Of a stretch of DNA of 25,199 nt, positions 16,399-23,293 are shown piece after piece. Origin of the DNA: Promethearchaeota archaeon (GTDB lineage Archaea > Asgardarchaeota > Lokiarchaeia > Sigynarchaeales > SOKP01); the NCBI GenBank assembly GCA_013375495.1, contig JABXKC010000043.1, forward strand, positions 1 through 25,199, given 5' to 3'. The notes beneath the pieces were generated by a model. It had not been told where the DNA came from. It did not search any database and saw nothing but the letters and a program-made list of their open reading frames with translations. Every line of letters begins with the position of its first letter. Position 1 is the stretch's first letter. Made by a program: the position numbers and the translations under genes.

Positions 16399-17583
16399 AT
16401 GGTCGATAAAGAAAAAATTAAGTTATGTGCCAAAAATATCGTCAACGCTATAAATATTCAGAAAAAGGGAGAAAATGTTTTAGTTAGAGGGGGAATCTAT
16501 AGCCAGGATTTGTTAGAAGAAATTGCGTTAAATGTCTATAGAAAAAATGGGATTCCTGTAATCGTCTCCAATAGCGATTACTTCACTGAAAGTACATTCC
16601 AAGACTCGAGCATTACTAGTGAAATTTTAGAGATGACACCTCTTCATTATTTAAGATTGATTGAAAACATTGACGCCTATATCGTGATTGAACCTGATGA
16701 GGATCCAGGAGTTCGTAGCAGAGCACCGAGAGAAAAATTGAATGCAAAAATAAAATACATCGCTCCTATAAAGGATGTTCTTTATGGTGGCAAAAAAGAA
16801 TTTGCACCAGGTAAGAAATGGTGCTATGCAGGGTGGCCATCAAAAAAAGCTGCCAAATATTACGGTATTGAATATGAATTATTAGAGAAATTTATTGTAG
16901 GTGGTATAAGTGTCCCTCAAGAGAAAATGGATGAAATTACAGAAAATTTAGCTAAAAACTTCGACAACGCGAAGAAAGTCTATGTTACGGATGATTTAGG
17001 AACTGATTTTTGGGTAAATATCCAAGATCGTACTAAAATTCAAGATAATGGTTTATTATCAGATGAAAGGATAGCTCTAGGTTTATTGGGTGGAAATTTA
17101 CCCGCTGGTGAAATATTTTTTCCTCCACACGAGAAAATGGGAGAAGGAACTCTTTTTTGTCCATTAACGAGAGATAGACTTAGTAATAAAATTGTAAAAA
17201 ATATACAACTGAAGTTCAAGGATGGACAATTATTAATTGATGAAGTTACTGCTGATGAGAATCTAAGTGAATTAATAAACACCTTTAAGCAAAGTGAAAA
17301 GTTTGACCGGGATAAGAATCTAGCTGAAATACGAACGTACAACGTTGCTGAATTAGGAATTGGATGCAATCCCGAAATAACAAAAGCAATCGGTTATATA
17401 CTAACGGACGAAAAGATCAATGGAAGCGTACATATAGCATTTGGATCTAATACAATGATGGGAGGTACCTCAGTCTCACAAGTTCATTGGGATTTTGTTA
17501 CTACTCCACAAGCTAATATTATTGTTGAATATAAGGACGGAATTAAAAAGCAAATCATGGATAACGGCAAACTGGTAAATTAA
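16399..17583 (+). CDS. M29-family (aminopeptidase T-like) metallopeptidase
   Basis: A 394-residue aminopeptidase of clan MQ, family M29, which removes N-terminal residues from peptides using two metal ions. The family ligand motifs are all present: NLPAGEIFFPP (first Glu), AELGIGCNPEI (second Glu), GSVHIAFGSN (His) and VHWDF (His and Asp). The N-terminal Rossmann-like half contains VLVRGGIYSQDLLEEIA, typical of the family. It is cytosolic. The ATG at 16399 has no clear ribosome-binding site. Its stop codon abuts that of the convergent transporter with no bases between them, so the two transcripts probably overlap. Confidence 0.93.
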   Translation: MVDKEKIKLCAKNIVNAINIQKKGENVLVRGGIYSQDLLEEIALNVYRKNGIPVIVSNSDYFTESTFQDSSITSEILEMTPLHYLRLIENIDAYIVIEPDEDPGVRSRAPREKLNAKIKYIAPIKDVLYGGKKEFAPGKKWCYAGWPSKKAAKYYGIEYELLEKFIVGGISVPQEKMDEITENLAKNFDNAKKVYVTDDLGTDFWVNIQDRTKIQDNGLLSDERIALGLLGGNLPAGEIFFPPHEKMGEGTLFCPLTRDRLSNKIVKNIQLKFKDGQLLIDEVTADENLSELINTFKQSEKFDRDKNLAEIRTYNVAELGIGCNPEITKAIGYILTDEKINGSVHIAFGSNTMMGGTSVSQVHWDFVTTPQANIIVEYKDGIKKQIMDNGKLVN

Positions 17584-18777
17584 TTAATGTGTCTTAAGTT
17601 TTTGGAAGAAAATTGGCGTTAATGAAAACAACGACATAAAGACTACTATTATAACTAAATTTTCAATAGGAACATAAGAACTTAGAAGTGTTCCTAAAGG
17701 CACAAATATGAAACTTGCTAATAAACTCGAACTCCTTATCATTTCATACGATAGAGCAGTATTTTTACTCAACTTTGAAATGTCAATATTTCTCTCAGTT
17801 AGTTGCGACATCATAACCCCTGATACTATTTTGTTTACGGCTGTAATTAATAAGAATGATGTTAAATCGGCAAATATGAGGGAGAACATTAACATGGCAT
17901 ATATGACAATCGAAATTGAAAGATATATTCTCGATTTATACTGGTTTATTAGACGTCTTGAAATAAACCACCCACCTATGTATAAATATGTAAAGATAAA
18001 AAAGAAATAAGAGTAATGAAAAAATCCGGATTCTCCAAATTTGGTAAGAATCCACAAGGTGAATGGAAATTCAATTAGTTTATCGCCCCATATTAAAAAG
18101 TTAGTTAAAAAAGTTAGTAATAATCCGAATTGACTATATTTTCTTATATTATGATCTACTGAATTTAAGAGCGTATTTTTAATTTTATCATCTACAGTCA
18201 ATTGTTCATCTTTAATTAAAAAAAATGTAATCAAAATAGGTAAAGACATCATCCAACAAAGGTTAAAAAATAAAGACCATAAACTAATAGAATCTATATC
18301 GTAAATTAGAACATTAAAAATAAGGATTGGAACGATACTTCCAAAAGATGCACTAACGTTTGAGATTAGAATTATATTTTTTTTTATATTTTTTTGTTCA
18401 GAGGCTTCCAACATTAATTTACTCATCCCTGCTTTGATTATTAGCCTACTAGTAAAATTCAAAGCCAAGAAAATTCCGAAATAAGACAAGTTATCAAGGT
18501 TTAAATTAAAAAACGAAAAGCTGAAGAAAAGAAACACGCTTGAAATCAATATGAGTTTTTTCTTCTTATGCGTAAATTTATCAAAAAATAGCCCTGTGAT
18601 TGGCCCTAAAAAGAGGGTTAGATAGGAAAGAAATTGAATGAAGGCTAATTCAATTCTATTCACATCTAAAACAACTAACATGAAGACGGGGATATATAAA
18701 ATTACAAAAGTATTAATCAGGCTAATAATGAAATAGACCACGAAAAACGAAATGTAATTTGTTTGAAGTAGATTCAT
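17584..18777 (-). CDS. MFS-like multi-pass membrane transporter
   Basis: A 397-residue hydrophobic protein with about 10-12 predicted membrane segments. After the second segment comes GPITGLFFDKFTHKKKKLILISS, which resembles the loop 2-3 motif of major facilitator superfamily transporters (GxLxDRxGRR). A charged central loop near residues 190-215 (KDEQLTVDDKIKN) separates two six-helix halves. There are many Phe and Ile residues. No residues define the substrate. Start ATG at 18777. It lies downstream of PncC on the same strand (97 bases), which may or may not be co-transcribed. A generic efflux or solute-uptake role is all that can be said. Confidence 0.78.
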   Translation of the reverse strand: MNLLQTNYISFFVVYFIISLINTFVILYIPVFMLVVLDVNRIELAFIQFLSYLTLFLGPITGLFFDKFTHKKKKLILISSVFLFFSFSFFNLNLDNLSYFGIFLALNFTSRLIIKAGMSKLMLEASEQKNIKKNIILISNVSASFGSIVPILIFNVLIYDIDSISLWSLFFNLCWMMSLPILITFFLIKDEQLTVDDKIKNTLLNSVDHNIRKYSQFGLLLTFLTNFLIWGDKLIEFPFTLWILTKFGESGFFHYSYFFFIFTYLYIGGWFISRRLINQYKSRIYLSISIVIYAMLMFSLIFADLTSFLLITAVNKIVSGVMMSQLTERNIDISKLSKNTALSYEMIRSSSLLASFIFVPLGTLLSSYVPIENLVIIVVFMSLFSLTPIFFQKLKTH

Positions 18778-18874
18778 TCGAATAAGCTCAACATTTTTAT
18801 TGCTTATTCTTTCTTTTTACTTAATCTATAAAAAGATATGAAAATAAAAAGAATAAAATAATGATCTTGAATCC

Positions 18875-19348
18875 TCATGCGAAATTTTGAAGTAAAGTAA
18901 GTATCTTTTCTAAGACTTTTTCTTTAAATGTAATACGATTAACTTTAAATTGATATTTCTTTACTATTGTTTCCTTCTGAGTAGAAAAACCAATATAAAC
19001 TAAACCTACTGGCTTTTCAGGAGTACCACCTGTAGGTCCCGCGATCCCTGTAATTCCTATTCCGATGGTAACATCTGAAAGGATTCTAATATTATTAGCC
19101 AAATGTTTGGCTACTATTTCTGATACTGCTCCATATTGGATCAAATAATCGGGATTGATGTTCAAAAGATGAATTTTAGAAGAATTACTATAGCATATTA
19201 TTCCTCGTTCAAAAACATTAGAAGCACCAGGAACATTAGTTATCATATTCGAGATATACCCTCCTGTACAAGATTCTGCAACTGCAAGTGTAATTTTACT
19301 TTTTGTAAAATTCACGACGATTTTTTCGATAATATCTAAACGATCCAT
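18875..19348 (-). CDS. pncC: Nicotinamide-nucleotide amidase (CinA C-terminal domain)
   Basis: A 157-residue stand-alone CinA C-terminal domain. It shows AESCTGG near residues 24-30, the GIxGIAGPTGG stretch at about 98-108 followed by TPEKPVGLVYIGF, and a conserved KEKVLEKILTLL helix. Family members hydrolyse nicotinamide mononucleotide to nicotinate mononucleotide, recycling the pyridine nucleotide pool, using the Ser-Cys containing AESCTGG segment. No N-terminal MoCF-like domain is present, as in other stand-alone PncC proteins. It is divergent from the GTPase operon starting at 19533. DHS, which consumes NAD, lies about 3 kb away, but any link is speculative. Confidence 0.93.
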   Translation of the reverse strand: MDRLDIIEKIVVNFTKSKITLAVAESCTGGYISNMITNVPGASNVFERGIICYSNSSKIHLLNINPDYLIQYGAVSEIVAKHLANNIRILSDVTIGIGITGIAGPTGGTPEKPVGLVYIGFSTQKETIVKKYQFKVNRITFKEKVLEKILTLLQNFA

Positions 19349-19460
19349 TATAATTCTATCAAGTTTTACAAATTACTTTTATCTGGTTAATTTGATAAAA
19401 ATCTTTAAGATTTAAAGCAAACCACATAATAATAAAAAGCAATATAAATAAAAAATAATA

Positions 19461-19468
19461 TTTATAAT
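19461..19468 (+). promoter_or_regulatory. Candidate TATA box for the GTPase-thioredoxin-V4R operon
   Basis: TTTATAAT, 65-72 bases upstream of the first start codon (19533), in an AT-rich region. It would give a leader of about 40 bases that contains the GTGA ribosome-binding site. Low specificity because the surroundings are nearly all A and T. Confidence 0.3.
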
Positions 19469-19532
19469 CTATATTTTAAAGATGAATAAAAAACTGCAAT
19501 GACATATTGAATAAAAACTATAATGTGATTTT

Positions 19533-20081
19533 ATGAGCAATAGTGACGAAAGGAAGGATTTTGTTTTCAAAATTACTGTTATTGGAGATGGTGGTGTAGG
19601 TAAAACCTCCTTAATCAAAAAATATACAAAGGGAAGTTTTAAAAAGGAGTATATTAAAACTCTAGGGGCTCAATTCTCCAAATATGACGAAAAATTAGAA
19701 GGGAACGCAGTAAAATTGTTTTTTTGGGATATTGCAGGCCAAGCAGAATTTTCATTTATGAGACCAACTTTTTACAAAGGAAGTAAAGCTGCGATTATAG
19801 TATTTTCTCATGCACCAGATGAACTTGAGAAGAGCTTTGATCATATCTTAGATTGGCACGAAGATATTAAAAAATATTGTGGAGATATTCCAATTGTATT
19901 ATTCGGAAACAAGGTTGATTTGGTAGATGAAAACTCAATTGAAAATGACAAGATAAAGGAAGTAGTTGATAAAAGAGATTTTCTAGGATTTTATAAAACC
20001 AGTGCAAAAACAGGGACTGGCGTATATAAGGCATTTCAAGCGATAATTAAAAACCTATATGAAAAGTATAAGGACCAATAA
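19533..20081 (+). CDS. Rab/Ras-like small GTPase, first gene of V4R operon
   Basis: A 182-residue small GTPase with all G motifs canonical: G1 GDGGVGKTS (residues ~17-25), switch I Thr in KTLG, G3 WDIAGQ keeping the catalytic Gln, G4 GNKVD and G5 TSAKTG. The switch II sequence AEFSFMRPTFYKG is Rab-like but not identical to any eukaryotic subfamily. No C-terminal cysteine or lipid motif; the C-terminus is KYKDQ. Ribosome-binding site GTGA sits 4 bases before ATG. Downstream, 42 bases away, is a thioredoxin-like gene and then a V4R gene on the same strand, so this GTPase is probably co-expressed with them. Interaction with the V4R protein is an attractive inference. Confidence 0.95.
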   Translation: MSNSDERKDFVFKITVIGDGGVGKTSLIKKYTKGSFKKEYIKTLGAQFSKYDEKLEGNAVKLFFWDIAGQAEFSFMRPTFYKGSKAAIIVFSHAPDELEKSFDHILDWHEDIKKYCGDIPIVLFGNKVDLVDENSIENDKIKEVVDKRDFLGFYKTSAKTGTGVYKAFQAIIKNLYEKYKDQ

Positions 20082-20112
20082 ATTTAATTTAATATTCTAA
20101 TGGCATTTTAAA

Positions 20113-20126
20113 GGTGATTTAAGTTA
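20113..20126 (+). promoter_or_regulatory. Ribosome-binding site pointing to a TTA start
   Basis: GGTGA (20113-20117) followed by six bases and TTA at 20124-20126. Spacings of 4 to 6 bases between GTGA and the start are seen at 19533, 14780 and 20446. The TGA inside the site closes the frame upstream, and no ATG, GTG or TTG lies between it and the conserved CxxC codons. Confidence 0.55.
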
Positions 20127-20414
20127 GAAAAGTTCCAGAAAGGTTATCCGAAAATTTTATTCTTTTCATCATCTCATTGCGGTCCGTGCTTACCAATAGA
20201 AGAAATGCTAAAGAGAATTAATATTTCAATGTTTGGAAAAAAGTTATATATCGAAAAAATAGATGTAGAGAAACATTACCAATTAACTAATGAGTATAAG
20301 ATTACTTCATTACCAACTATTATTGTGGCAGACAGAAGATTATGCGTCAATATTCAGGAGGAAGATATTATTGACGCTATACTGTATGGATTTATTTCCT
20401 CCGTAAAAATTTAA
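20124..20414 (+). CDS. Small thioredoxin-like protein, apparent TTA start
   Basis: A 96-residue thioredoxin-fold protein. The active-site CGPC is at residues 19-22 in SSSHCGPC, preceded by the core strand PKILFF, and the cis-proline loop SLPT is at 62-65. The first canonical ATG (20205) would start after CGPC and discard the active site, so it cannot be the true start. The frame opens after TGA at 20115-20117; the well-spaced ribosome-binding site makes TTA at 20124 the best candidate, giving a protein beginning (M)EKFQKGYPK. A base error for TTG is the simple alternative. A thiol oxidoreductase or redox carrier is expected, small for a thioredoxin (usually 100-110). It is followed after 31 bases by the V4R protein, which has four cysteines in its C-terminal region, possible redox or metal partners. 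Confidence 0.82.
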   Translation, partial: LEKFQKGYPKILFFSSSHCGPCLPIEEMLKRINISMFGKKLYIEKIDVEKHYQLTNEYKITSLPTIIVADRRLCVNIQEEDIIDAILYGFISSVKI

Positions 20415-20445
20415 AATAAATTAATAAGAAAGAGAGTGAAAAAAA

Positions 20446-20925
20446 ATGGATCGTCAATTACTTTCAAAAATTTTAGTACAAATGAGGAAACATTTGAAGT
20501 CGGGAAAAGAGATTGGAGATATGAAGGTAGGAGCATTATTGGCTCTTGGTCACCAATTAGAGGCTATTTTTTACTATTTAGGTCATGAGTTAGGGACACA
20601 TTTAAATGTGAAACCAATTGAAGATGTTAAAACTATACCTGAGGCTATAAAAGAGAATATAGCTGAATTTAATGTTGGAGAAATCGAAATTACAGAAAGT
20701 TCAGAAGAAATAGTTCAATTGAAACTTAAAGGACATTCTTCAATCAAGGATCTTATCAATAAAGGAATTAAAACAGAGGGTAGTTTTTGTTCCTTTGAAG
20801 CAGGATTGCTAGCAGGTTTAGTTGAAAAAATGACTAATATACATTGTTTTGCTCAAGAAGTAGATTGCAGCTTACAATCAGGAAAGGATCATTGTGAATT
20901 TATGATTGTGTTTCAAAAAGATTAA
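20446..20925 (+). CDS. V4R (4-vinyl reductase) domain protein
   Basis: A 159-residue protein whose last ~60 residues carry the V4R signature: SFEAGLLAGLVEKM at about 116-129, then HCFAQEVDC and GKDHCEFMIVF, with Cys115, Cys134, Cys141 and Cys150. The EVDC...GxxxC pair is the usual small-ligand or metal site of the family. Prokaryotic V4R proteins bind small molecules and often regulate other proteins. The same fold is found in Bet3, a core TRAPP subunit, and V4R has been proposed as its ancestor. The gene follows a Rab-like GTPase and a thioredoxin-like gene in an operon. Start ATG at 20446 is preceded by GAGAGTG and seven A. Function here is unknown; a GTPase partner or redox sensor role is inference. 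Confidence 0.85.
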   Translation: MDRQLLSKILVQMRKHLKSGKEIGDMKVGALLALGHQLEAIFYYLGHELGTHLNVKPIEDVKTIPEAIKENIAEFNVGEIEITESSEEIVQLKLKGHSSIKDLINKGIKTEGSFCSFEAGLLAGLVEKMTNIHCFAQEVDCSLQSGKDHCEFMIVFQKD

Positions 20926-21067
20926 TTCAAACTCAAATATCTTTTAAAAGTTAATAATTTGTGCTAATTTGTATGAAATATTAGTTTAAATTATAACATA
21001 TTTAGAAATATAACTAAATAGCATTAATTTACAAACATCTTCAGTTAAATAAAAAAAATAAAAATAA

Positions 21068-21733
21068 TTAAATAAAAGTTATATCTTGATAATCAGTATC
21101 GCCTAATTCCTTTTTAGCGACACCCAATTCTCGTACCTGTATATTTAACTTCTTTACAGCTTCTTTAACTATTTCTTTTCGTTTAGCTCCAGTGCAAACA
21201 ATCCTTCCCGTGCTGAATATTAAAAATACTGTTTTAGGATCTTGCATTCTATAGATTAACCCAGGAAAAACTTCTGGTTCGTACATAGCATACTCCATAA
21301 CGATTGCTGCCATGTTTAAATCAATATTTGTGTGTAAATCACCACTAGCTACTATATTTTGAATAGTGATTTCAGGATTGGATACTTTAATCCCTGCTTT
21401 TCTTATATTCTTTACTACTTTATCCACAACTCTCGGTGCTTCCGAAGCTTTTCGTAGCCCAGTAACTACCATCTTCCCTGTTGAGAAAATTAAAATTGTT
21501 GCTTTCGGCTTTTCAATTCTCATTACTAATCCGGGAAATCTTTCAGGGTTATATTCAACATCCGCATGTTTACGAGCAATTTGATTTAAATCGATTTTTT
21601 CTGTGATCTCGACGACAACAGTAGCAACAACATTTTCGATTTTATAGTCTAAACCTTCCTCTTCTTCTTCTTCGTCTTCGCCCTCTTCTTCTAATTCATC
21701 CTCTTCTTCTAATTCATCCTCTTCTTCTGCCAT
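21068..21733 (-). CDS. tbp: TATA-binding protein with acidic N-terminal tail
   Basis: A 221-residue archaeal TBP that binds TATA boxes to start transcription. The two pseudo-symmetric repeats are clear. Repeat 1 has PERFPGLVMRIEKPK, ILIFSTGKMVVTG; repeat 2 has PEVFPGLIYRMQDPK, FLIFSTGRIVCTG. The N-terminal tail, residues 3-26, has 21 acidic residues out of 24, including EEEDEL repeated twice, encoded by an 18-base direct repeat. Many archaeal TBPs carry a short acidic tail at the C-terminus; here it is at the N-terminus and the C-terminus is QDITFI. It is monocistronic; its upstream region carries three TTTATAAA elements. ATG at 21733 has no clear ribosome-binding site. Confidence 0.97.
   Translation of the reverse strand: MAEEEDELEEEDELEEEGEDEEEEEEGLDYKIENVVATVVVEITEKIDLNQIARKHADVEYNPERFPGLVMRIEKPKATILIFSTGKMVVTGLRKASEAPRVVDKVVKNIRKAGIKVSNPEITIQNIVASGDLHTNIDLNMAAIVMEYAMYEPEVFPGLIYRMQDPKTVFLIFSTGRIVCTGAKRKEIVKEAVKKLNIQVRELGVAKKELGDTDYQDITFI
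21692..21727 (-). repeat. 18-base tandem repeat encoding EEEDEL in the TBP tail
   Basis: Two adjacent perfect 18-base copies encode residues 3-8 and 9-14 of the TBP acidic tail. Short tandem repeats like this can expand or contract by slippage, so tail length may vary between strains. Confidence 0.8.
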
Positions 21734-21804
21734 CTTACATCAAACTTAATAAATATGATTTGAACTAATTAAGTAAAATTAAATTCTTTTAAAAACGGTA
21801 TTTC

Positions 21805-21842
21805 TTTATAAATGATTTTTTATTTATAAAGGCATTTATAAA
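21805..21842 (-). promoter_or_regulatory. Triple TTTATAAA palindromes upstream of the TBP gene
   Basis: The 8-base palindrome TTTATAAA occurs at 21805-21812, 21823-21830 and 21835-21842, with start-to-start spacings of 18 and 12 bases. The nearest lies 72 bases before the TBP start codon. Any of them could serve as the TATA box. Because TBP itself binds such elements, the array could bind several TBP molecules and allow autoregulation; this is inference. Confidence 0.45.
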
Positions 21843-21910
21843 TGAGTTATATAAATTTCTTATTTTACTAAAATTCAAATAAAAAATTGATTGGGATGAA
21901 ATCTAGAAGT

Positions 21911-22441
21911 CTAACTATCTAAACTCTTCTCCAATATTTTTTTGATGATTTCCATAAAAGCAGTTTCTACATTTGATCCCGTTTTAGCAGAAGTAGGTAC
22001 AAAATCCATGCTAAATCTTTTTGCGAGTTTGATACCTTCACTCTCTTGGACTTTTATAGTATCTGTTAAATCAGTTTTATTCCCAATAAGTAGTAAGGGT
22101 TCGTCTCCTCTCGCCTCTTTGAAATCTAGGATCCAGTCCTCAAGTTTTTCGTAAGTACCTCTCATAGTGCAATCGTATATTATCAACGCTCCATTAGCAC
22201 CTTCTAAATACAACTTTCGAAGGCTCCTAAAACTCTCTTGACCGCCCAAATCCCAGATCTGAACGGACACATCTCCAAATTCCTTAATGTTCATATCTTT
22301 CTTTAATAAGTTTACCCCCAAAGTGCTTTTATAATTCCCTCGAAATTTTTTCTCAATAAATTGGTAAACCAATGAAGTCTTACCGACGTTAGCTTCCCCG
22401 AGTAAACAAATCTTAATAATATAGCTGGATTTAACAGTCAT
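21911..22441 (-). CDS. Rab-like small GTPase (canonical)
   Basis: A 176-residue small GTPase: G1 GEANVGKTS at residues ~15-23, switch I KSTLG, G3 WDLGGQ with the catalytic Gln, G4 GNKTD and G5 TSAKTG. The following ESFRSLRKLYLEGANGALIIYDCT is Rab/Ras-like, while DLGGQ recalls Arf and Rag families. No lipidation cysteine is present at the C-terminus (EKSLDS). The downstream gene on the same strand is tbp, 177 bases on, with its own promoter, so it is not clearly in an operon. It is more canonical than the copy at 5039-5563. Confidence 0.95.
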   Translation of the reverse strand: MTVKSSYIIKICLLGEANVGKTSLVYQFIEKKFRGNYKSTLGVNLLKKDMNIKEFGDVSVQIWDLGGQESFRSLRKLYLEGANGALIIYDCTMRGTYEKLEDWILDFKEARGDEPLLLIGNKTDLTDTIKVQESEGIKLAKRFSMDFVPTSAKTGSNVETAFMEIIKKILEKSLDS

Positions 22442-22567
22442 AATTTCTCACATTATTAATTGGCTTTTTTTTACTTTCATAATAATAATGATCCTTATTA
22501 ATCATTTTCATGTTGAGACTCAGAAGTATTTTTTTATGGTTAAAAGATGTTCTTAAACTATTATATT

Positions 22568-22945
22568 TTATGACAAGTTCACATGAGTGTCTATTTTGTG
22601 TGACAGTGCATTAACAGTGTTAACATATTCGGAATATAGTTTTGGAATTAAATTGTTTGTTCTAGCTTTATTATATGCAAAGAGAAAAAGTTGATTTAAG
22701 GAAACCTCATTGTTGATATCGTATATATCCTTTCTTAAATTAAATCTTTCACTATTTTGATCTATAAAATTACAAAGAATATATCTATTTTCGTTAGATA
22801 ATTCAAGTTCATTCATTAAGCCATACATCCTTAAAATTAATGGGCCTCGATACTTAATATTTTGGGTGTTAATAGTCCGAAATAGTTGAAGGAATTTATT
22901 TCTCTTTAATGACATGATTAATAATATCGAAATATTATTTATCAT
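22568..22945 (-). CDS. Unknown small helical protein
   Basis: A 125-residue protein with no family I can name. It is predicted to be mostly helical: a basic N-terminal segment (MSLKRNKFLQLF, starting from an internal Met at 22915), then LRMYGLMNELELS, a helix NRYILCNFIDQNSERFNL, and NQLFLFAYNKARTN followed by LIPKLYSEYVNTV. The succession of four to five helices with an LxLS-like turn is loosely like one cyclin-fold repeat of TFIIB/TFB, but no TFB zinc ribbon or second repeat is present and similarity is weak. Start could be 22945 or 22915; neither has a clear ribosome-binding site. It lies between acylphosphatase and a GTPase, all on the minus strand. Confidence 0.6.
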   Translation of the reverse strand: MINNISILLIMSLKRNKFLQLFRTINTQNIKYRGPLILRMYGLMNELELSNENRYILCNFIDQNSERFNLRKDIYDINNEVSLNQLFLFAYNKARTNNLIPKLYSEYVNTVNALSHKIDTHVNLS

Positions 22946-23001
22946 CTTAAATAATATCTAGGTAATATCTAGAACACATAAAACACTTAGCATAACTAGA
23001 T

Positions 23002-23274
23002 TTAAAAAGAGTATTCAAATCCTTTGAACTTATGTTGAACTTCCTTGTATTCATATTCAATTCTTTCTACTATAGCGGACTTCGGACCTTTTTTAGCGAA
23101 TTTTAACAATTCTTTTAACTTATCTTCTGGCCCTTCAGCTTCAATATATACGCTACCGTCAGGTAAATTCTTAACAATACCCGTTAGGGCCAGTTTCCGA
23201 GCAATTTTGCGAGTTGTATAACGGAAAAATACTCCTTGAACAACTCCATATACATGTATGATAACTCTTTTCAT
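23002..23274 (-). CDS. acyP: Acylphosphatase
   Basis: A 90-residue acylphosphatase, which hydrolyses carboxyl-phosphate bonds such as acetyl phosphate. The signature GVVQGVFFRYTTRKIARKL contains the catalytic Arg (FFR) and is followed by GIVKNLPDGSVYIEAEG, with the catalytic Asn (KNL). Length and the C-terminal FKGFEYSF are typical. It is 19 bases downstream of the DegT aminotransferase on the same strand, probably co-transcribed. No functional link to it is obvious. Confidence 0.96.
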   Translation of the reverse strand: MKRVIIHVYGVVQGVFFRYTTRKIARKLALTGIVKNLPDGSVYIEAEGPEDKLKELLKFAKKGPKSAIVERIEYEYKEVQHKFKGFEYSF

Positions 23275-23293
23275 AAATTAAGGATTTCGAAGG

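Noticed and set aside
17708..18010. Plus-strand open frame of 100 codons within the MFS gene
   Set aside because: Antisense shadow of a membrane protein gene; composition follows the complementary frame and no family is recognisable.
20205..20414. 69-residue protein beginning at the first ATG of the thioredoxin frame
   Set aside because: It would start after the CGPC active site and would lack the first core strand; conserved coding continues upstream to a ribosome-binding site.
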